NCBI RefSeq assembly: GCF_949628215.1
Contig: NC_134282.1
Coordinates: 12,026,223 to 12,090,222, forward strand
DNA: 64,000 nucleotides
Source of the DNA: Phalacrocorax aristotelis
Lineage: Eukaryota > Chordata > Aves > Suliformes > Phalacrocoracidae
Direction: 5' to 3'
Part shown: one piece after another, positions 50,751-62,879 of the stretch
Numbering within the stretch: position 1 is the stretch's first letter
How the letters are laid out: every line of letters begins with the position of its first letter
Notes under the pieces: generated by a model
Database searches by the model: none
The model's input: only the letters and a program-made list of their open reading frames with translations
Told to the model about the DNA's origin: nothing
Translations under genes and position numbers: made by a program

Positions 50751-53700
50751 CCTTTTAAAAGGTGCAATAGTAGAGATGTAGGAAGATGTTATTCTCTTTA
50801 ATACCAATATCACCATGCAAATGGAAATTTTGCAGTTGTTTCCTTTCGGTTCTAAATGAGAATCTGATCTCATTTTATGTTTCCATGCGGCTATCATTTC
50901 TTAAATGATGCCATGCTTATAAAGCTGTACACAACAAAAACTGTTTTATTCCTGTCTTGCATTGGTTCTTTCCAGAAACGTACCCTGGTTTCTTTTTTTA
51001 ATTTAGCCTAGTCTTGCATGTAGTTCAAGGTTTGTGCTGCGTGTATATAAAGTGATAGTTTCATTATCACACGTATAAGAGTATCACTGAAATATTCAGC
51101 AGCTGAGAAATGTAGAGAATCTTAAGATCTGCTTAAACCTTCTTTCACCTTTGCTGAATTCAGCCACAGTAATGCTAATAAACCTTTCTTTAAATAGTGA
51201 ACCCATTCTGAAGTTCAGGTAAAGAACAGTGTTTAAGCATACTGGAAAAGAACTGTCAGATCTTAAACAAGCCTTTATATAATAAGCTCACTTGTGGTCT
51301 GCGGTAATTTGCAGACCTTGTAGATTTTGCAAAATTTAAGTATTATAATTCCTTATTTCTATTTTTAGCTAATATTTTTAACAGTACTGGTAAAGTTAAA
51401 TCTTAAGTGTACCACAGGTAACTGCTTACACAGAATCAGACGTTACTAAATGTCTCCACTGAGCTTGTAACATACTGTATCTCCTTGTGAATCTCCTTTG
51501 TACGTGACTTGAGAAATTCTCACTACTGCAATGAGACTTTTGCAGCAGGGTAGCCATTTTCCTTTCATGTCCTTGACTTTAAAATGACTAAGTATATTTT
51601 GTGTGGATGGGGACCCAGCACTGAAAATTAATGCACAGGAGGTATTTAGAAGTACAGCCAATTATCAATAATAGCCTTGACAGTGTCAGTAATATCAAAC
51701 TAATTCTCATTTATTTCTAAATATATCAGTTCAGTGCATTCCAGAGTATAACTGTTCAGGATTATGACTTGTTATCTGTCTTGATAGGCCAATGCTTAAT
51801 AATGATAATAAAACCATTTGATTCATAATTACGAGATTAGTTGGACGCAGTACAATATTCCCCTGCTCCACCTAAAGATGCAGAACTGAAAATGTAATAA
51901 ACAGCATCTCTCAAGTGACGTATTAAAGTTTGCAATTTTTTGTAATTTGATTTATCTCCAGTAGTTTGCTTCTGCTGATTATTTTCCTGTGTGAAATGTA
52001 AATATGGAGTGCGTTATTACATGTAGTTATCAAAATGGCATTTCTTTGTTTATTTCTTGTGTGGTTATTTTTAAAGGAAGTTGCTGAGCAAATGCTATGT
52101 AGAAGCAATCTATTTATTGCCACTAATATTTGTCATTAGAAGATGGGGCACTTAGCAATAAACTGTTTTTATTACGTCTTTGTGTTCACACATACCCACT
52201 CAAGGCATTTAAAAAAAGTGTAGCTCCATTACATGAGCATGCATCGCTATGGTTGTTTTAAATCCATTTGCAAATTTGCTCTTTTGTTAGGGGGTGCAAG
52301 TCCTCTTGTAATTAATATGACTGAACTCAAGTGCTTTTGTGGGTCTCATTGGCAGCCTGTGAACGGTAATTTCTTCTAGCTAAAGAAACAGATTTATTTA
52401 TTAAGGAGGAGTCTAGTAGTTAGCAGGCTGTTTCCAGTTTGACGATTATACATGGGTTGCTGCATGTATTTTAATGGTAGTTGTACCTAGCTAGTGCAGA
52501 GTGTCAGAATGCTACAGCCAGAGGTGCCACATGAAATCTTGTGTAAACTTCATCTGTTTTATTCTCTTTGGCTGAGGGGCTAACCAGGGCATGTAGGAGC
52601 AGGTGCAGTTTTTCACACCTCCAGCACAACCTGCAAACGTTATTGTTGGGGGCACTTGGGGGTTTGGGTTTTTTCAGTTTTATCATAGAAGTCTAATTGT
52701 TGATGCTCAGTCCTCCCCTTTATAACTGAAATGTGTTCTTTTACCCATGCAAATTCCATTTCTGCCTAACAGAAAATATATACGAAGAATGAGTAAAAAT
52801 GAAATAAAACTAAAAATCATTCACTCAGACACTATCCTACTTGCTTGTCAATGATCTTTCTGATGAAGGTTACTTCTGCCTCTAAACTTTGTTTTGATTT
52901 GAAACTGCAGGTCTCTCAGTGCGAAACTGTGTGTTCAGATAACATTTGTCAGGCTATTAGACAGACTCTGGTAGTGAACAGGTCCCAGTTAACCCTTTTG
53001 GGGCATCTAGTGTCTGCTGTACTTTATCATGTGAATTACTTTAGTATGTTTTAAAAGGGCCTTATTATGTATAATATTACCTTTGAATTCTCGTATTATC
53101 AAATTTGGGAATTATGTAGCTTTAATAAGATCTTTTACTGCTGGCTTCCTCCAAATATGGTGTTTAAGTCTCCCATTCTCCATAATATTTCACAGTCATT
53201 TGTGAATATGCCTTTATTGGTATTTGAAATAATAATAACGGCATAATGCAATTTTCTTTCATTCTGGCCTTTGTGGGCTGATGTGAGCTATAGAATGCTT
53301 ATTCAAATCAAGATAGACTAAAAACATACTCAGCTGAACTAACAAAAAAAAAAAATTAGATCCCCTCTCACCTTTTAAAGCCAAAGTAATGGATCCTGTA
53401 ATTCCTGTATAATGTTATTTACAAAAGTATGTGGTATATTTGCAGATGGAAGATGGAGCTATGTATTCTTAATTGCTGCTACATAAATGCCTATTAGCTG
53501 AGTCATAATCTGTAAGATTTTGCAGTTGCTCTATGGAACAATGTAATTTTGTTAGTATCTTTGAAACAAAGCCCTGTTCTGAATAATTTTTACACTATTA
53601 CATGACAACCTTACTAGGATGTTTGATACATAATAACAAAAAATCAGCATGTTTGACAAGGATGAAGGCAAGGATGAAGTTTGACAAAGATACAGGAAGT

Positions 53701-55560
53701 GTATTCCAGAGAACAAGAGTTGCCTAGAAATGCCATTATCACAGATATTGTGATGGTATCTGTGACAAAAGGCACCAAAAGATAAGTGGGAGAACGGAAA
53801 GAGGAGAAAGAAACAGCCTTTTGAAAGACTGCAGAAAACCATGGAGGCTTTTAAGATGAAGGGTGACTTGTAATTGGTTTCAGCAGTTTATGCGCAGTCA
53901 AGGGAGTTGACTAGTAATGATGATTGTTTCTCCCTGTACCGTCATTTGCTTCCTAAGCTGGAAAAATGTGAAGCTAATCTTAAAATACACTTGTTTTCCA
54001 CTGATTTTACCTTGTGAAACTCAGGACCGGACTAACTGAGGAAGCTGCGAAGCCTCCATTATTTGATGTCTTATTAGGTAAATGTGTGAGGAATAATTTG
54101 GACATAGTTGAGGTGGGGGAAGGGAAGTAGAGCCAAGGATTGGTTTTAGTCTAATTTTTCCAGTGATCCCAATGATTTATTTTAAACTTGAAAACCTCTT
54201 TACGTTTCTGTCTAGAACATATTCTGAAACATTATGTCCAGTTTGCACTCCACAGGTTAAACCATTATAAAACAAGGCAGGCAGAAGCAGTATTCACACT
54301 AGTTTGGTTAACGGTACTGTTTTATCACTCATATGCTGTAAGCCTCCCAGATGTAGATTTAGGGTCCGACAGCATTCCAGGGAAAATGTAGATTAGTTAC
54401 ACAGTGTATCTGGAAATTAGTATTTGTGTAATAATTTAGTCGTTAAATTTTGATTTTCCCCTTTGCAGGCTGATACACAGTAGCCACAGTGTTCACAAAA
54501 TTACTGAGATGGTGTTGCTGAAAATACCTGTCGATACCACTTTTCAAAGACTCTAACAGAAGAACAACCTGATTGTAGGTGGGTAAGTTTATGAGGTAAT
54601 TATAGCAAGCTGAAATCTCTTTAAAACTCACATAGAAATAGTGCTAAAATATTTAGCACTTGAAAACCACTGCATTACATGATTTTTTTTTTTGGTTGAA
54701 GTTCTACCTTTTTTATAATAATTTAAGAGTTGTTCTCGCTGTGGTACCACATTGCTCTATTCTCATATCAGTATATTTGGATTTTTCCAGCTCCTGCTGG
54801 ATTTTTATTGCCATAGAGGTTGGACAAACAAAATCAGGCAGAACAGATCTTTGAAACAGGTTGTTATAGCCTCCAATGATCTGTACAAACCAAACAATTG
54901 GCAGGCAAGCAAACCTCCTGAGCTTGGCAGAATGTTAACTCTGGATCCCAGTCACTAGGGTTCATTACAAATCCGTGCCATACAATAAGGGTAGAGGAAC
55001 TCTCTTCGTGCCAATGCCCATTTCTAATATTGTTGTTTTGGTTAAGCTGTAGATAGTTCATCTAAAACTGGCTAATCTCTGCCTTTATACATGACTGTAA
55101 TCAGGGGTAGTAAAAAACCTCTTGAATTGTGAGCTGCAAAGAGCACTTTGTAAATTCAAGTATAGTATTATAATAAATAATCTGGATATTTCAAAATAAC
55201 AGTTTCACATTTTGCATGGCTTTTAAAAATATTAACAATTTCCTTTCTTCTTACTGTGAATGTCCAGTAATCATCTTGGTTAAAATAAATGGTATCTCTG
55301 CCTTAGATATGAGCTATGTATGTATTGAATGAAAGAATCGGTGAAATCCTGATTGATCAGTTAATTTTGAACGTGGTTCTCTATCATAGAGTATATTTTG
55401 CATTTTAGAAAGGGAGTAGTTTCATTGATTTCAGTGGCACTACTTGCACACATTTCCATAGGAATGTTTGTTGCACCAGAGTCATTAACACTGTGATATC
55501 TTGTAAGTAGAAATAAGCAATTAAGGCTACCAGGCAAAATGTATGATAAGCGACCAAATT

Positions 55561-55622
55561 TAAAACAAAGCAAAACAAAAAAACCAAAACCAACAACCCA
55601 CCCCCAAAAAACACAAAACCCC
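55561..55622. repeat. A/C-rich low-complexity tract
   Basis: About 60 bases almost wholly of A and C on the plus strand (AACAAAGCAAAACAAAAAAA, then CCAAAACCAACAACCCACCC). This gives strong purine/pyrimidine asymmetry and spurious open frames. Confidence 0.85.
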
Positions 55623-55874
55623 TCTTCAATTTCTAGAATATCTCAAAATTTTTTCTGTAAAGTTTACTTTTACTACAAAATGTTGTATGACATAGAAAAT
55701 GGTAATGGATTTTCAGAGACAATAAGATGGCATCGGTGTTTTACATTAATCAGAGAGACATTAAATTAGAAAATTCAGGTTAGCTAGATTTACAGAAGCA
55801 ATGGGCTACAAAATGTAAGTGGTACCTATTTTAAGTAAATTATCATAGAACAGTTCTCAGTATATTTTAGGTAG

Positions 55875-55911
55875 AATACTGGGCCATAACCTGTTTCCTT
55901 GGCAACCACAT
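55875..55911. promoter_or_regulatory. RFX X-box in a duplicated short block, copy B
   Basis: GTTTCCTTGGCAAC at 55,893-55,906, identical to copy A at the X-box itself. The 37-bp core differs from copy A at three positions, all outside the 14-bp motif. Selection on the motif, or shared descent from an old interspersed repeat, would each explain this. Confidence 0.5.
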
Positions 55912-58900
55912 ACGAATAAAGGTACATTAGCAAAGCTGCAGATGTGTGTCAGTGAACGCTTATTAAGCAGCCCAATGCATTTACATACCATGTGCTGTCA
56001 ATAATGCGTGCTTCTTGAAAATCACCATATAAAAAGATTTCTGGGCATGGCCCAATGTGTATTCTTAATACTCAAAGGTTTTAACCTAAAAACTTCATGT
56101 TTTCAATGGAAACATCTCTTGTGATTTTTTTTTTCATTGTGCTTTAAATTAGACTTGCAATAACTGAACAGAATTGGCATGGTAGGCTTGGTCTGCAGAC
56201 TGAAACCTTTTGCCAAGATTGTGAATACTTACAGCACTGCTTTAAAACAACAAAATATGGATGGAAATGAAGGTTTCCGATGTCTTTCAGAAATGCTCAG
56301 ACATTCTAAGTTTAAATCTTGCACCAGCATTCAGAAGCAAGTATGATTATACTGTTTTACACAGTGACAGGCTAAAGCCACTAAATAAAAATGAAACTGG
56401 TGTTGCTTGTAGCACTCTCATTCTATCCAACATATCCAGGCAAAGAGATATGACCAAGTCTTGTCTTCTAAAAGTCAACAACAGAAGAAGGTGGTGGGGT
56501 GGAGAGAAAAAGCTGTAGAAGAGTCAAAATGGCAGTTGCTCGTGGACTTTCAGAATAAGATTTGGATGTAGCATTTAAGCAGTACCCATGCTTTCTGTGC
56601 AAGTGTTTGTATAGTACTATTTTCTTTTATATTCCTGGACTGAAAAGAAGCTGAGATATACAAGATCAGTCCTGACAAATTTGTTTACTGACTTCAGCAA
56701 GTTTATGTACAGGTTATTTTTGGCCTTTCTTCTTAAAGTGTTCATCTGTATATAAAATGAAAAGTGTACACAACCCTTCAGGCTAACTATGTTATCCCAA
56801 GATTATGTATCTTTAAGAAGTCTAAAACGCTAATCATTGAAAAGATAGGAAGAATGAGAATCTGCAAATCTAGAGGTCAAATTCAGTTGGTGTAATCTAA
56901 GAAGTTGTTTACGTGACCAGTAGCCCAATTAAAACTCTCTTAAAAACAATGAAAAGATTCCCATTGACGTTTCTGGAGTGTGCAATAAGAGCAAATGCTT
57001 CATACACAACGAGATTTAGCAAATAAAGATTATCTTCATAATGTTAAACATTTCCATAACTCTCAACAGTCAAGTGTACCCAAATATAGTATAAATTCCA
57101 GATCATTTGAACACCATCACACGAATCTTTTCATGATCCTTAACCATAAATGATGTCGTTATATACAATCATGTGCTACAATCCTATGAAGGCTTTTGAC
57201 CAAATAAGAGTTTGAGAAATTATTAGGGAGATGCAAGTCAACTCTTTTTTTCTTTCATTATTAATTGCTCCCTGTCTGAGCTGAGCTTACTGTCAGACCA
57301 GGATTTGTGCCTGGTGCAGTTGATGTTGGTGGCACAGCACGTAGCGGGCTTCTGATACAGTCCTCCATTGCATGAGCAGAGGCCCTGCTACAGCTTTTAG
57401 GTTGGAAACGTGCAGAAGGATGGAAGAGGAGGAGTAGGGCTTGGGCTGGGCTGCTTTGGTCAGCACAAAATGGAACATAAGAACATTTAAGAGCATACAG
57501 CCAAAGTTACTGTGTGTCAAATAAGTTGTCATGAGAAATGGCCACACTTAAGTGATGATGCAGAGTAATAGCTATCACTTGAGCATTTTTTTTTGAATGC
57601 TAGAGTTTACCAATATAATATAAAAGTATTTTGCAGTATTTTAAGGAACATTGGAGATCGCTGGTGGCCAGTTAACAGCTTGAAGACCAATTCTAGCTTT
57701 CAAAATGGCTGTGTCCAGCCATCTAGCAGACCAAGTACATCACGTGTTCCCAGGGGAAGGGATTTAGCTCTGTTTTCAGTCTAGCATGATTTGCCACATC
57801 ACCTGTAGTAAAGGGCAAGAACGGCTGCATTGGTCTGGCCCCCAGCACACCTGACTGAGAGTAACAGTGGTCCCGAGCACGCAGCTTGGCAGCTGCTCTT
57901 GTGGATGTTGGTTCGGATACGCAAAGGACACTTCCTCTGAAAACTGGAAAATGAAAGGCTGGGTTCGATGACTTTTGGCTTTCTGATAACTGAATGGGCA
58001 ACAGAATACCACATAGTAATTGCCCAAAATGAACAAAAATTAAATGTTCGTTACTTTTGTTTAAAGCTATTCAAATATATAAATTATTACATTTGACAAC
58101 AGTCAACAGCAGAAAAATGTCTGTTGTTGTCACTCTGTAAACATAGCTTCATGACTGCAATTGATCTGTACTACCAAAGAACTGTGATATGTCCCAGAAA
58201 TGTAGGAGGCTAGAAAATGACTTGTCAGCAGCACGTAATAAAAGAAAGACTTAACTGGAAAATAACACCGAGATTGTTCAGAGATAGCAAGATGTAAAGT
58301 CAGCTGATTCTTAGTAGCAGTACAACGTAAGCTTTTATATTTTGTGCAAAAGAATATTTGGATTTATGTCAGTTATTGCTGTTGCTTCATTTTCTTTTGT
58401 AGAGTGGTGGAGAGACAAAGGTATAACTATACCTTTAAAAATGGCTTGTGTGCATTCTGTTCAGTGTTAACGGGACTCAGATTAGGCCATGCCTAAATTT
58501 TAAGAACACAACATACCTTGGAAAAAGGCTTTTTGGTGCACATGCACAGCTTACACAGTTTGAGAGCCAAATGAGTTCTGCCAGGCTTTTCTCTCAACCA
58601 GACCTGGAGGAGCAGGCAGCTGCTTCAGGTCTCCATCACTGTGCTCCTTCTCCCTTCCTCTCCCTCCACTCGATGCTTGAGAAGAGGAGAAGGGTGACAC
58701 AAAGGAACTCCATCCCTTGCTCAAGTAACAGAAAAGGGAGTGAAGGCACTTTGGGCTACTGGGTCCTTCTTGCGCCCCACTTCTGAGTGAAGAGTTGATC
58801 TGCCTGAGGGGTGAAGAGGAGCTGTGTTTTCCTCCTCAGCAGCGTCACTGGCTGCTTTGACCTCAGCAGTGAGAGCAATTAAGATGACAGTCCATCCAAG

Positions 58901-61849
58901 TGTTTTTCTCATAGATAGGCTGACCTGGTATAGGCACTGAGAAGGAAATCATCCAAGCCCTGGCCAAAATCTTGTCACTCGTGAGGAATCTGCAAGAGTT
59001 GGTAATGCTATATATGTTGTTTCCTGCCGTTGTTTAAGAACTGAAACTGCTTGACTAGAGAGGAACATTGGAACACTTTTTTCCTAGGCAGTCTGAAATA
59101 TTCTTAAGGAAAGAATACCACGTGCCATGAGTTGCGGAAGTGAGATTATCAGGCTTCAGCAAAGCATCCAAACACCACCACTTCAGTAACCTTGGAACTG
59201 TTTTATACATTTTAAAGAAGTAAAAGTTTGCTAACAATTTTCTCTATACATTGCAATTTTACCATAATCCACTGCTAAACTACTTGGATTTCTATTTAAA
59301 AAGAACATAATATTTGTGTGACGTTATGTGCAATCATTTATATGTTTAATGGGAATTCGTACACATACACTAATAAGATTGCTGGTTTTAAGTCTATAAT
59401 TTTTATTGTGGCTTAAACCCTGAAATCAGGACTGCAGATGCAGATAAATGTTGTCTGACTTCTCATAAATATCAATGTCGTCCATTCACATAGGTCTGCC
59501 TGCAGCACCAGTTCCTCCCATTTTCTTTGCATGCAATTGGTTTTGCATGAAACATTACAATGCGAATGTAAAATCTTGGTGCAGCCAAGACAGCCTTATA
59601 AAGAATTACTTACTCTGAAGAATATTTTTAATACACAAGGAGCTGATGGGACTGTGAATTCCAAATAGCTCAATTTATATCTCTATATATATCTGTATAT
59701 GGAAAGTAGTACCTTCAACTACAGTACTAGTCACAGAAAAGGTGATTCTTTTTTTAGTAGATGAGCTGAAGCTGCCTTTAGAAAACACCCTATCAATAAA
59801 AAAAAAAGAGAAAAAATAAGTCAGCTTTCTCCAAATTTGTTATATTGTCTATAGATATTAAGACTGCCGGAGCATCAAATGGTCAAGTACAAATAAATTA
59901 ATGTCTCTAAATCGGGGGTATGTGCTATACAAATGACGGTTATGCATCTGATTTTCAAAACACTTTAATCGATTTTTAATTGCAATTTAGGGAGAATCCA
60001 TAACCTAATCTTCCTTACATTTGTTTCATGTAATCTAAAAAGATGCTTGTATTTATTGTTGTTTGGTAAAGCATTTCTTTCTTTTAAAGGATTACAACAG
60101 GTTTAATTTAATCCATGTTACTGTGTTGTTACTGACAACACACTTGTGACAAATACTGCTTATGGCACTTGTGTCAGAAGTCTTAATACATTTTAATATG
60201 CGTATATTACGCACCTAAAATAATCATAAACAATAGTAAATAAGCAACAGACAAAGTCCAAGACTAAAAGTAACCTGCATGTGAGTATAAAACTTTGCTT
60301 CTCAGTTATGTAAGTTGCAGTAAAAAAGGTTTTGAAAATTTTGGGACACGCTTTGCTTTTGCAGTCAATACTGCTGTGTTCTTCGACTATTTGTTCCACC
60401 TCCCACAGCTGTTGGTAAACAGCTACTGATAAGAACACCTCAGTTTGTCATGAGATGAAAGATGGTTATTTTTTGGTAACAGAGAGTCCTAAGCTAAAAA
60501 GATACTCATTGCTTCAGTAGGTAAACTTATTTATAAATATTTTCAGTGATCCAGGAACAGTAATTAAGCTCTCCATAGAAATGTTTGGTATTGCCAAGAT
60601 GATCTTTTAATGTGGATTGTGTAAAATAGTGAAATACAGATCAGTCACTGAAATTCTGATGATTTTGTGAGAAGAAGAAATTTCTTTCTGTATCTTTTAA
60701 AGAACCAGGAAAGCTTATGATAGTTCCAAGACAGAATGCTGGAAGAAAGACACGCACACCCTCCTTATAATAGATTGTGTATCTTACATTGATATTAAAT
60801 AGTTTCCTCAGATGATAAGCAGCATTTATCATGAAGGGGCACTAGCAAAGTTCTAACTTCCAGGCCCATCAAGGGTCACAATGCTGAAATAGTTCGTGCT
60901 TCTGAATTATTTTTTTTTCTAAAATGAGTCAGTTCCTACTATTCAGTGCTTCTCATGCCTAGGCTTAAGATTTGAAAGCAAAGTAACTGTCCAGTAAAAG
61001 CTCACACACGATGGCTTGTAAAAATTCACCCAGATTAGCCTTGGGTAAAATTAATATTTTCAAGCCAGCTTTAAGACAAAAGCAAATTGTCCACTTTTCA
61101 AACATGTTTTCTACCTGTCTCAGAGACCAGTTTTTCTCTTAGCTTCATGATTCCAAGTACCTGGGAAAACTGGTTTTGCTGACTAAAGTGAGAGGCAGAG
61201 AGAGAATATATAGGAAGACTGTACCAAATATACTGGAGCATCTGGCTAAATGCAATCAAGCTACATCCTTCTTTATCTAGGTAAGCATTTCTTAGGGGCT
61301 ATGAAGCACTAATAGCATGGCTGCACTTGTTTCCTGAGGCAGTAAATAATCTAAAGAAACCACTGCTTAAAATTAACATCCTCATGATACTGTGTGAGTT
61401 TCTATATACACTTAAAAAAAAAAAAGATAATATAATCATATAAGGAAAATAAGGGTGGATGTGACCATACTTCAGTAACCAAATGCAATTTATTTCAGAT
61501 TATATTTTTCCAAGGAAATATTTCCTCTTTTTTAGTGGGAAGTTGCAGAAGTTATGCCCGGACCTATGTGTCTCCAGAAATGTTTCTTTTTTTCACGAGA
61601 GAGGCTTTGAAGGAGAGTAAAGCAATCAAAGTCCTTTGCTAGGTTTAAGAGGAATTCTAAATGATGTCGACAAAACTGCATTGACAGCCACGGAGCAAGG
61701 GGTTGGATATAAGGAACGCTGCATTTCCTCATCTTTCTGAATTTACACTCCTTGCATATAAACAGCTTGGCTGCTACGCTACATATCCCAGCTGGCTGCG
61801 GTAATTAAGCACGAAGGATTCGCTGTAAAAGAGGGGCACGAAAACGAAG

Positions 61850-62599
61850 GCAGCAGTTAGCGGCCGAGGACGGGAAGCCGGAGCGCCGGAATCAGCGCCT
61901 GCTTCCCAAGCCACAGGCAAATCCGATCAGCCGGGATTATCAGAGCAAAATGGCGTCTGCGCCGTGCTGCCGCCGTCAGCGGGCCGCGCGCTGCGGCGGG
62001 CGCCGCGGGCCACGCGCCGCCGGGAAGATGGCACCTGTCACGTCACGACGCGCCCGCGCACCCAGCGCGCCCTCCCGCTGAGCTGCCGCCGCCGTCTTCC
62101 TCCCTGCTAGAGAAAACCCCAAAGACATGGTTTTTAATCGCCAGGTAGCTCAAAAACAGTGAGTTGTTCTGCCTTCGAGCGTAGAATTGCGTAAGCGTTT
62201 CTGTTACTGCGAGGGAAGAAAATCATATTGCAGGTTAATATGCAGCGCTTCCTCGGCTAGAGATTTAATTTAGTCCGGAGTACAGTTATTACCCATAAAC
62301 AGGAAGCGTCTTCAAGTCGGCTGCCGCTGACGGGTTGCCAAATGCCTGATGTCTCACGGAGCTCCGCTGTAAGGCAGACGAACGCGCTGACGTTGCCGCG
62401 CCGCACCGCGGGCCCGTTGGATGCAGTTCGTGCGGGATTACGAGACAACCGCCTTTGCGCTCCGCAGCAGCAGCTCACGTTTAATGTAGTTCTAAAACCT
62501 TTATTTCGCGTCTTGCTTTAACGAGAAAGGGGGGCTGGGGCTCTCAGCGCGCGCGTCCAGCTCCACCGTGTGGGCGAGCGGCGCGCGGGCGCCGGGCCG

Positions 62600-62633
<34 letters not shown>

Positions 62634-62870
62634 ACGCGGGGGGACCCTGCCCCCAGCGGGGGTCTCAGCGGGGACGGGGGCGAGAGGCCGGAGCCTTCCG
62701 GTACCGGGGAGACCGGACATGCGGGGGGAGGGGGGCTTTTTTTTTTTTTTAAATTATTTTTAGGCCGTCTCAGTTACCGGGCGCGTTGTTGCGGAGACGG
62801 GGCTCGCCCTGGGTTCCGAAGCGGGAGACGTCACTTACCGACGAGCGTAAGCTTGCTCTGAGCGCTGACA
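61850..62870. promoter_or_regulatory. CpG-island promoter of an unidentified gene
   Basis: A CpG-dense region with YY1-like sites (AAAATGGCG at about 61,948 and AAGATGGC at about 62,025), a CRE-like TCACGTCACG near 62,040 and another TGACGT-type site (GACGTCAC) near 62,828. These are typical of housekeeping promoters. Plus-strand donors follow at GCCAG|gtagct (exon end 62,144) and AACA|gtgagt (exon end 62,158). On the minus strand, GTCG|gtaagt gives an exon end at 62,839. Direction is therefore open and may be bidirectional. Mammalian gene order would suggest CAB39 beyond SLC16A14, but no coding sequence of it is visible. Confidence 0.65.
62600..62633. repeat. 34-base C homopolymer inside the CpG island
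   Basis: An uninterrupted run of 34 C from 62,600 to 62,633, followed 100 bp later by a 14-T run (62,737-62,750). Such a run can form i-motif/G-quadruplex structures. It is also a classic place for sequencing or assembly length error. Confidence 0.95.
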
Positions 62871-62879
62871 GGGTCTTAG

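Larger units (their letters stand above)
39801..61840. other. Long gene-poor, AT-rich region
   Basis: About 22 kb in which I find no exon I can defend on either strand and few recognisable young transposons. Contents worth marking are a TTTA microsatellite near 46,140-46,158, a TTA microsatellite at about 47,991-48,008, two short related blocks with X-boxes (50.7 and 55.9 kb), and an A/C-rich low-complexity tract at 55,560-55,622. It could be intergenic, or the inside of a long intron of a gene reading out of the window. Confidence 0.5.

Noticed and set aside
62568-62861. Open frames with polyproline across the C-homopolymer
   Set aside because: The frame is an effect of the C34 run in a CpG island. 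There is no homologous protein and the reading frame depends on a homopolymer length that may be wrong.
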